Source: Saccharomycopsis malanga
Lineage: Eukaryota > Ascomycota > Saccharomycetes > Ascoideales > Saccharomycopsidaceae
Reading direction: 5' to 3'
NCBI GenBank assembly: GCA_004014935.1
Contig: CP025322.1
Span: 2,480,001 to 2,544,000 of the forward strand
Length of the DNA stretch: 64,000 bases
In this document: one piece after another, positions 42,794 to 49,885 of the stretch
Layout of the letters: every line of letters starts with the position of its first letter
Position numbering within the stretch: the first letter of the stretch is position 1
Made by a program: the position numbers and the translations under genes
Notes under the pieces: model-generated
The model's input: only the letters and a program-made list of their open reading frames with translations
The model's database searches: none
Told to the model about the DNA's origin: nothing

Positions 42794-45296
42794 CATTATC
42801 GTAGACCATTCCATCATATTGATCATTTTGTTTATGGAAATCCTTGAAAAACGGATGGTTCAATGCTTCTTCTGCAGACAAACGGGTATCGTAATTGAGT
42901 TCCATACATAATTTCAAAAGATGGAAGAGGCGTTTATGTTTGATTCCCATTTCGGAACTGTCTACAGAACCGTCTTCCGAGAGACAGTTGAGGGTGTCGT
43001 ATGCCACGCTATCTTGAGGCAAAGTGCTTGCGTCATGTTCGATGCTCAAAGCATAATAGACAATTTCGCTAAAGCTGCGAGAGCTGTTGTTCAACGTGGG
43101 CAAGTTTGTATCGAACCCGAGGCCGTGCAAAGCAGCACAGTGTTTCATCATATGGATACCGTAGATTGAGCAAAGCTCGACCAACGCATCGACATCGTCG
43201 TGAGACTCGAAGAAGGGAAATCGCCGGGAAATAAGAGAGAGCAAGATGACGCCTGCCGACCACATGTCGATTTTGGCCGTTTGATTTGGACATTTGAACA
43301 AGACCTCTGGTGCTCTGAAGCCCCGGGTTCCAGCCCGGTTTGCTCTGCGGGCCGGCCGGTCGTCATCTCGCGGATATCCTTTGATATCAATGTCATTATA
43401 GTCGCTCAAAGAAAGCCCTCCTTGCACACAGGCACAGGTGTACTTTTGGTCGTGAGAATCGCGCACTTTCTCTGCCAATCCAAAGTCTACAAGCACGCCT
43501 CTTTTGCTGATTGGATTGAACAAAAAGTTGTTTGGCTTGATGTCCCGATGGATTACATTCTTGGCATGCACAAACGAAAGTGCTGACAAAAGCTCATACA
43601 TATATATCTTGATGCCGTCGATGGGGATGTCGCGGTGGAAATCCCGGAAATCTGCATGCTCGCAATATGGAAGAACTATCAAGATCTGATCTTGGTACCT
43701 CACTGCGTCTACAATCGGAATGATATTGCGGCAGCCCGACAAGTTGTGCAAAAACTTGAGCTCACTGTAGATTCGCTGTGGAGACGAGGTCACATAGACC
43801 TTTTTTAAGGCCACCAAAGGATATTTTTTGGTCGTTGAACCGTCATTTGGTGAGCCGCCATTTGGTGGGTAATTGATGGTTTTACTACATACACCCGTCA
43901 AATCCTCCGCTTTGTATACAGAACTAAACGTCCCTTCGCCTATTTTTTCTGAAATACGATACTTTTTATACAATCCTTGGAATTTTTCAAGTAATTCTTT
44001 GATTTCTTGCTTTTCCATTTTGTATACGGCCTTTTTCTTTTCTGTATTGGTGAGGGTTTTTTGAACGTGTGTAGTTGAGTTGGTTGTGTTCTTGAATGGG
44101 TTGTTTGATTGGTTGTTTGATTGGTTGTTTGATTGGTTGAATTTTGACATAACATTATTTATTTGGTTATATTGTGGGATTTTATTATTTATTTTATCAA
44201 CTTTTTGGTTAATTTTTGGGTTATAATTATTTATTTTGTCAATTTTTTGAAAATTTTCATTAGAATTATTTAATTGATTTTTTTTATGGATATTTTCATT
44301 ATAATGATTATTGTTTTGAAAATTATGATTATTATGATTATTTATTTCAATATTTTCATCATTATAAGCATTTTTTTGAAAAATTTCATTATTGTGATTA
44401 TTTATTTGATCTTTTGCATTATTGTGATTATTTATTTGATCTTTGGCATTATTAAAATCATCTATTTGATCTTTTGTAATATTAAAATCATTTATTTGAT
44501 CGTTTCCATTATTAAAATCATTTTTTTGAATATTTTGGTTCTTTTCATCAATGATCGGGCCATTTCCATTATTATGATCATTTATCTCAACAATTTCTTT
44601 ACTATAATCATTCATTTGATCATTTTTCTTATTATAATCATCCATCTGATCATCCTCCTTATCATAATCATTCATCTGATCATTCTCTCTATCATAATCA
44701 TTCCCCTTATCATAATCATTCCCCTTATCATAATCAGTCATCTCAACAATCTCATCATCATAACCATTCCCATCTTTCCCTTTATCACCCCTCCCTGCCC
44801 CATCAAATGTATATTCAGACGACGCAATACTGGTGGTCACATTATCCTGTTTTACATTTTTACAGCCTACAATCTCCTTGATAAACACAACGTCATCGTT
44901 TCCCCCCTTTTTACTAGTCTTTCCAAACACTCCAGAACAAGTCTTCTGCTCTGTATTTTCAGCATTTCTAAAACAACTCAACAATTCTTTACAATTTTTA
45001 GCACCAGCACTTGAGAAAATTGTCAGTCTTTTCAAAACTGGCTGCTGTAAAGCTCCCTTGCTGCCTCTGGGCGACTTGGACCGCCCAGTGCGCTTTAATG
45101 GCTTACTTATACTTGGAAACTCACTATGTAGCAATGATGCCCGTTTCTTGACAGATTTGATCGAGTTGCTAGGCGAAATCAAAAAGTTTGTGTCCACATT
45201 ATTATGGTCCTTGCCATTTCTTCGCTTACTAGGCGTTTTCGGTGGCTGGATTGGTACAGGAAGCTGTATACTATTACTGCTGCTATGTAGGGACAT
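42771..45296 (-). CDS. CDC7: Cdc7-like protein kinase (DDK catalytic subunit)
   Basis: 841 residues. The kinase domain starts near residue 446: glycine loop IGEGTFSSVYKAED (about 450), VALKK lysine, catalytic HRDIKPNN (Asp about 584), DFGLAEK (Asp about 604), a long Cdc7-type insert after it and GTRGFRAPEVLFK, IDMWSAGVILLSLISRRFPFF. Cdc7 with Dbf4 phosphorylates Mcm2-7 to fire replication origins. S. cerevisiae Cdc7 has 507 residues; the excess is an N-terminal extension with a basic Ser/Pro-rich start and an Asn/Asp/Gln-rich repeat region (about 187-420, NDYDKGND, QINDFNNAKD). The stop lies in a tandem repeat. Three ACGCGT sites upstream fit cell-cycle control. Confidence 0.9.
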   Translation of the reverse strand: MSLHSSSNSIQLPVPIQPPKTPSKRRNGKDHNNVDTNFLISPSNSIKSVKKRASLLHSEFPSISKPLKRTGRSKSPRGSKGALQQPVLKRLTIFSSAGAKNCKELLSCFRNAENTEQKTCSGVFGKTSKKGGNDDVVFIKEIVGCKNVKQDNVTTSIASSEYTFDGAGRGDKGKDGNGYDDEIVEMTDYDKGNDYDKGNDYDRENDQMNDYDKEDDQMDDYNKKNDQMNDYSKEIVEINDHNNGNGPIIDEKNQNIQKNDFNNGNDQINDFNITKDQIDDFNNAKDQINNHNNAKDQINNHNNEIFQKNAYNDENIEINNHNNHNFQNNNHYNENIHKKNQLNNSNENFQKIDKINNYNPKINQKVDKINNKIPQYNQINNVMSKFNQSNNQSNNQSNNPFKNTTNSTTHVQKTLTNTEKKKAVYKMEKQEIKELLEKFQGLYKKYRISEKIGEGTFSSVYKAEDLTGVCSKTINYPPNGGSPNDGSTTKKYPLVALKKVYVTSSPQRIYSELKFLHNLSGCRNIIPIVDAVRYQDQILIVLPYCEHADFRDFHRDIPIDGIKIYMYELLSALSFVHAKNVIHRDIKPNNFLFNPISKRGVLVDFGLAEKVRDSHDQKYTCACVQGGLSLSDYNDIDIKGYPRDDDRPARRANRAGTRGFRAPEVLFKCPNQTAKIDMWSAGVILLSLISRRFPFFESHDDVDALVELCSIYGIHMMKHCAALHGLGFDTNLPTLNNSSRSFSEIVYYALSIEHDASTLPQDSVAYDTLNCLSEDGSVDSSEMGIKHKRLFHLLKLCMELNYDTRLSAEEALNHPFFKDFHKQNDQYDGMVYDNDSEIGYS
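44150..44740 (-). repeat. Coding repeat in CDC7, Asn/Asp-rich
   Basis: Imperfect 12-33 bp units with TTTATTTGATC and ATTATAATCATT on the plus strand encode QINDHNNAK-type peptides. The frame is open throughout. Confidence 0.8.
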
Positions 45297-45334
45297 TCCT
45301 GTTTATTTCTATTAATCGTTTGTCGAGTAAAATT

Positions 45335-45340
45335 ACGCGT
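45335..45340. promoter_or_regulatory. MCB site ACGCGT, proximal
   Basis: ACGCGT 39 bp from the CDC7 start; the motif is bound by MBF (Mbp1-Swi6) in G1/S genes of yeasts. Confidence 0.5.
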
Positions 45341-45408
45341 GCTTTGTAATTTATCATCGCTCATCATGAGGTTTATATAGGTCAATTGTTATATATAACA
45401 ATATATCC

Positions 45409-45414
45409 ACGCGT
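45409..45414. promoter_or_regulatory. MCB site ACGCGT, middle
   Basis: Second ACGCGT, in CCACGCGTTCGCG, 113 bp from the CDC7 start. Confidence 0.5.
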
Positions 45415-45427
45415 TCGCGTTAGTGGT

Positions 45428-45459
45428 CACGTGCACAATTATCTCATCGTGGTCACGTG
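45428..45459. promoter_or_regulatory. Two CACGTG E-boxes
   Basis: GGTCACGTGC occurs twice (cores 45428-45433 and 45454-45459), 26 bp apart. A third CACGTG is at 45654-45659. These are possible Cbf1/Pho4-type sites or general bHLH sites. Confidence 0.4.
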
Positions 45460-45607
45460 CGAAACACGCTTAGTAGTTGTAGTTTACACGGTAAAAAGAC
45501 ATTTGCGTTTATTTTCAATAATATTCGTTGAATAGATTACGTGTGGTTTCTCAGTTATATCTGGTTCATCTTAAGTTTATATCTTTTAATTATATATCAA
45601 TCCAAAT

Positions 45608-45613
45608 ACGCGT
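45608..45613. promoter_or_regulatory. MCB site ACGCGT, distal
   Basis: Third ACGCGT, in TACGCGTTCGCA, sharing the CGTTCGC extension with the middle site. Confidence 0.4.
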
Positions 45614-45766
45614 TCGCATTCATTGTGATGTGGGAAATAGCCTTCTCTTTCGTCACGTGAAAGTGCGTTTAGCAGTTATGGTGTATATGGTGGGATTTGC
45701 ATATTAGTTTCGAATATACGTGGTATAATATGGTGTGAAGGGCCATACAGGAGGTTTTGTTAATAT

Positions 45767-45982
45767 ACATGAATATACATGAATATAAATGAATATAAAT
45801 GAATATAAATGAATATAAATGAATATAAATGAATATAAATGAATATAAATGAATATAAATGAATATAAATGAATATAAATGAATATAAATGAATATAAAT
45901 GAATATAAATGAATATAAATGAATATAAATGAATATAAATGAATATAAATGAATATAAATGAATATAAATGAATATAAATGA
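45767..45982 (+). repeat. 10-bp tandem array (TGAATATAAA)n
   Basis: About 21-22 nearly perfect 10-bp units. The Tyr/Phe/His-rich frame on the other strand is an artefact. Confidence 0.97.
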
Positions 45983-45984
45983 AA

Positions 45985-46275
45985 ATTCCATTATTATATG
46001 TATGCTCTACTCACAATTGCTCTCCTTTTTTAATTTCACTAATTTGTATTGGCTCGACTTGCCAGTAGGTACTCAAGTAATTACTGATTCCTGTTGTTTA
46101 TTTATTTTTAAAAGTCTAGACTCTTGTAAAGACTCTTTTATTACCTTTTCAGGTATTGCGCCGTTTTAAGCACTATTTGACATTCTATTTCTCCTTCACT
46201 TATGACTTTTTCGTTTCTTTTATATATCTGTAGCTTCACCTATTCTTCCTTTAATACAAAAACATCTTAGTGTTG
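45985..46275 (+). repeat. Dispersed repeat family B
   Basis: TGTATGCTCTACTCACAATTG, TTTGTATTGGCTCGACTTGC, AAAGTCTAGACTCTTG and TAATACAAAAACATCTTAG align in order with 31815-32020 and 10230-10842. It lies between two 10-bp arrays. Confidence 0.6.
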
Positions 46276-46395
46276 ATAAATAACAATAAATATCAATAAA
46301 TAACAATAAATAACAATAAATAACAATAAATAACAATAAATAACAATAAATAACAATAAATAACAATAAATATCAATAAATATCAATAAATATCA
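46276..46395 (+). repeat. 10-bp tandem array (AATAAATAAC)n
   Basis: About 12 units of AATAAATAAC or AATAAATATC. Confidence 0.95.
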
Positions 46396-46529
46396 GGAAA
46401 CAAAGTTTAAAAAGTAAACAACAATTGGATAAATTGATATATTAACAATATAGTAATAAAATAACACAGGGTGAGAAATCAAAAGGATCTGTCAAGAATT
46501 TAGAGAATGTACTAAAGACTGCGTCGTCC

Positions 46530-46680
46530 TAACAGGTATTTTTCTCTTTTCCAAGAGAGCTTGCACTCAGCACAATGTGGTTTACAAAGGATTTCCTCTG
46601 GGTTTCTAGTGGGTTTACAACAGACTTTCTCTGGGTTTTATCAAGTCCCTTTATTATTAGACGTATATTGCCCATAATCA
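46530..46680. repeat. Degraded SINE-like sequence
   Basis: CTAACAGGTATTTTTCTCTT with CCAAGAGAGC (head-like, minus) and GGGTTTTATCAAGTCCCTTT with GACGTATATTGCCC (tail-like, plus). The orientation is mixed, so this is a rearranged remnant. Confidence 0.4.
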
Positions 46681-46834
46681 TTATTCTTATGATTATGAAC
46701 AGGGAGATACCTAAAAGGGCAGTGAAAGCCGCAAGGAGCTTGCCACCAACAACACAAAACGCCATTATAAATAACAAAGTACATGGCTATAGATTAACTA
46801 CATAATTGGAATATATATATATATATATATAACA

Positions 46835-47045
46835 ATGCCGGTGGCTCAGTGGTCAGTGCGCTCGAAAAGGAAAAAACACCCAACAGGCGCACAGGTTCGA
46901 TTCCCACCACCAACAAATTTCACAATGCTGAACAAGTGGCTCAAACACGACATGGGCCAACAAAAGCTTACTTTCCAACCAAACAACAGACTCACCAACA
47001 TTCGCGGGCCTGCCAAACCCCTTCAAACATATCATTATATACGTT
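46835..47045 (+). mobile_element. SINE, head and body
   Basis: A box TGGCTCAGTGG at 46842-46852, B box GGTTCGATTCC at 46894-46904, then body blocks ACAATGCTGAACAAGTG and GCTTACTTTCCAACC. It is preceded by a TA run (46811-46830) and lies about 160 bp upstream of the p24 gene. Confidence 0.7.
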
Positions 47046-47202
47046 TATAGTGCTTATCTTGCTTCATCAAGACTCACCATCGCCCATAACCACGATATAG
47101 TTAACACATAGCAAATGAAGACATGTTGAGCACTTTAGCAGCTGAACAACAGGACAATAAGTCTGTGTAAAGCGACTTTTAGACTAGAACGGCCCCAGAA
47201 AA

Positions 47203-47871
47203 GTGCCAAGCAACATGCCACGATTAAGCCATATTATAGTTGCCGTCTTGGGATTGTTTTTTGCCGTAGCCAATGGCACAGCATTGACAGTTTCGCTAGA
47301 TCCGCAAGAATCATCGTGTTACTACGTTCTTACAGCCAAAAAAGACACGGCCGTCGGGTTCTACTTTGCCGTCCAGTCGGGCGGCAGTTTTGACATTGAT
47401 TTCACCGTCAAAGACCCAAATGGCGACGTGTTGCTACAAGGCACCAAAGAACGTCAGGGTGACTGGACATTTATGGCCAGTGTAGCCGGCGAATACGAGT
47501 TTTGCTTCAAAAACGGCATGTCCACCTGGGCGGAAAAAGTGGTCGACTTTGAAATCAAATTGGAGGACGATTTCAAGGCCCAATTGCCCAATTTTGACAG
47601 CTCAGCAAACTCTGCTTTGCAAGATGGCGGCGAACCGGTCCAGGGAATGATCTCTGCAACCGGTAGCATTGACGAAAAGCTAAATAACATGCTTCGTACT
47701 CTACAGTATTACAAAACGAGAAACAACAGAAACCAGCACACTGTCAAATCGACTGAAGATCGTATTTTTTGGTTCAGTTTGTTGGAAATTGTGCTCATGT
47801 GTGGCATGGCACTTTTCCAGATTTCTGTAGTTCATTTTTTCTTCAAAGGACTGAGAAAACAAATGGTTTAA
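47203..47871 (+). CDS. p24/EMP24 family cargo receptor
   Basis: 222 residues, the normal size for this family. A signal peptide (about 1-26, IIVAVLGLFFAVANG) is followed by a GOLD domain with the paired Cys39 and Cys101, a coiled-coil region (about 150-185, MLRTLQYYKTRNNR), one membrane segment (about 189-211) and a short cytosolic tail HFFFKGLRKQMV with the FF motif for COPII. p24 proteins cycle between ER and Golgi in COPII and COPI vesicles and help load GPI-anchored and other cargo. It most resembles the Erp group, but I cannot name the exact member. A second ATG at 47215 would give MPRLSH and is equally suitable as start. Confidence 0.88.
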   Translation: MPSNMPRLSHIIVAVLGLFFAVANGTALTVSLDPQESSCYYVLTAKKDTAVGFYFAVQSGGSFDIDFTVKDPNGDVLLQGTKERQGDWTFMASVAGEYEFCFKNGMSTWAEKVVDFEIKLEDDFKAQLPNFDSSANSALQDGGEPVQGMISATGSIDEKLNNMLRTLQYYKTRNNRNQHTVKSTEDRIFWFSLLEIVLMCGMALFQISVVHFFFKGLRKQMV

Positions 47872-48440
47872 TGATGTTGTTATTTATTATTAAGAAATGC
47901 TAATGTTGGTTAAAAAGAACATTAAGAAATGCTTATATTGGTTAAAAAGAACATTAAGAAATGCTAATAATTCATTATTGTCTTTCAAAAAACTGAGAAA
48001 ACCAACAATTTATTGTTAAATTTTTGTTACCTTTATTGATTATTGAAAAATGCTTAAAATTGGCTTAAAAATGATAAACAAAGCATCCTTAATTAATAAC
48101 TAATAAATAAATAACTTAATAATTCAATATCTCCCATTCTTCATTAATAAACTCATATATATATATATATATATATTGACAACCCTTTTGAATAATGCGA
48201 AAAAACGCATCGTCATGTATTATTATGCATAATACATGCAGCAACATACAGCACCCCACAGGGCAATTGGCAAATTTTGCCAAAATTCTCAAAATCGCCT
48301 GATTAACCCCTTGCCAAAAATCAGCTTTTTGGCCAAATTCAAAAGGGGGTGCATATGCGTTATGCGAGGGGAGCGTGTGTGGGTAGGTGGTGGACCTATT
48401 AATTAGTGAAGGTCTGTTAAAGATGAGGAATAATAATAAT
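47872..48440. other. Intergenic, 3' of the p24 gene
   Basis: It holds about three direct repeats of GGTTAAAAAGAACATTAAGA at 47908-47960 and a TA run at 48156-48176. No gene seen. Confidence 0.45.
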
Positions 48441-48477
48441 CAGTGGTATAGGTATATATTATAGTGCACTTGTAATA

Positions 48478-48815
48478 TTAAGATGGATTTGAAATAAACA
48501 GGCAATGGGTTAAAGAAAAAACAATGATTAAAGTCCAAAGAGTCGCAAATAATGCTTCGAACGAAGCAATACCTAAGAATGTAATCAAAGCCTTTAACCA
48601 ACAGTGTAGGTTCGTAAGAATGACTTGACAAGACGCTATGAGCACCAGATTGTGCCAAATGAACCAACAAGACCAAATGTAAAAAGAATAAGCAATAAAT
48701 ACGGTCAAATTATAGGATAAGCAACCACGACAATAGTCCTCATGTATTTTCTGACAAGTTGAGCAGTTGTGAGTCCTATCATGGTGATCCAGTCGTAATT
48801 TTCGTAGATATCACC
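48478..48815 (-). pseudogene. Possible decayed DHHC-type palmitoyltransferase piece
   Basis: The minus-strand frame reads HHDRTHNCSTCQ, then HEDYCRGC and LTVFIAYSFYIWSCWF, followed by two further hydrophobic segments (LKALITFLGIA; LFATLWTLIIVFSL). A Cys-rich stretch with a D-x-C signature followed by membrane segments recalls DHHC or Akr1-like enzymes. The DHHC box itself is not intact, the upstream frame has a stop near 48815, and no complete gene is present. Weak call; it may be a chance hydrophobic frame. Confidence 0.22.
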
Positions 48816-48946
48816 AGTGGATCAAGTTGGACATGTTTGCCAAAAATAGATCAATGTTGTATGATTTATAGCGATCGTTATTATTTTTATTATTGTCGTA
48901 TCTTCTACGAAAATATCCCAATTATCCTCAACCTGTTCATATCAGT

Positions 48947-49075
48947 ATGACCAAAGTCCAGTCAAAAATATGGATGTTGAGTTCTCAGACCATGAGCATT
49001 CCAAACGGTTCCAATACCAAAAGACGTACAATAGTTGACAACTTGAGCGATAATGTTGATGATGATTCTTCCTGA
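48947..49075 (+). CDS. Small ORF, uncertain
   Basis: 42 residues (MTKVQSKIWMLSS...) with an acidic, Ser-rich end SNTKRRTIVDNLSDNVDDDSS that looks like a real protein C-terminus. It could be the last part of a decayed gene. No family recognised. Confidence 0.2.
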   Translation: MTKVQSKIWMLSSQTMSIPNGSNTKRRTIVDNLSDNVDDDSS

Positions 49076-49085
49076 GACGAGGGGA

Positions 49086-49530
49086 AACCGTTTTTAATGT
49101 AAGTGATTTTAGGCAGTTGTTGGGATAATTGTGGGGAGATGATAATTTTGATCAGGGGGGAATTAAAATACTTCGGGGCGGGGGTTTTAAATTTTTCAGG
49201 CGGAATTCAAAATCTCTCAGGGGGAATAAAAACCATTTAGAGGAAATTAAGATCTTTCAAGGGGAAATTTGAAATTTTTCAGGGGAAAATTAAAATCATT
49301 CACGGGGAAACTGATGACGACATTTTTTTACCATAAAAATTGTTATTATCCAAATTCCACACCTTATGCCTGTATGTTATTTTGATCAGGGGGATTTAAA
49401 TCTTTCAGGGGAAATTAAAATCTTTCAGGGGAAATTTAAAATCTCTCAGGGGGAAATAAAAACCATTCAGGGGGAAATTATAATTTTTTAAGGAAAAATT
49501 AAAATCTCTCAGGGAAAAATTGATGATGAT
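49086..49530. repeat. Minisatellite sharing sequence with the gene at 53238-57062, inverted
   Basis: The left part (49096-49165: GATTTTAGGCAGTTG, AATTGTGGGGAG, TTGATCAGGGGGGAATTAAAA) matches the reverse complement of the coding stretch about 56560-56720. It then continues as 17-22 bp units TTTCAGGGGAAATTAAAATC, in two blocks (about 49140-49310 and 49385-49520). Confidence 0.7.
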
Positions 49531-49885
49531 AATTCTTGTTAAAATCCAAATTTCACACATCTTATGCCTATATGTTCACCAGTACTATTTTACATCTGGT
49601 TTTTGTCAAAAACAAAACAAGCCCATGGAAATAGACACACAAGGTGAACATTTGAGTAAACTTGCAAGGATAATGAAACAAATGGCTATGAGTATCGAAA
49701 ATGACAAAGTAGTCGAGTCGATAGACTAAATACAATAAGGAATAGAGAAATCAAAACCATAAGATTAAAAGCATATAAAAGGTTACCGTCAACAAACCAT
49801 AAAGATTTTACAGCCCAGATTCTGAAAAAAAAAGACCGTTTCCAAATAAACAAAAACCAAACATACCAATATATATTCAATATTC
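49531..49885. other. Intergenic, 3' of FRA1
   Basis: A plus-strand end of frame (ATG at 49625: MEIDTQGEHLSKLARIMKQM...) has 34 codons and looks coding-like, but no upstream part or family is recognised. Otherwise nothing seen. Confidence 0.25.

Noticed and set aside
44274-45014. Ile-rich 246-residue plus-strand frame
   Set aside because: Antisense of the Asn/Asp repeats of CDC7.
45704-45991. Tyr-Ile-His repeat frame on the minus strand
   Set aside because: Translation of the TGAATATAAA array only.
46835-46920. A functional tRNA gene
   Set aside because: A and B boxes are good, but the acceptor arms do not pair well and the same body follows in other copies, so it is a SINE head.
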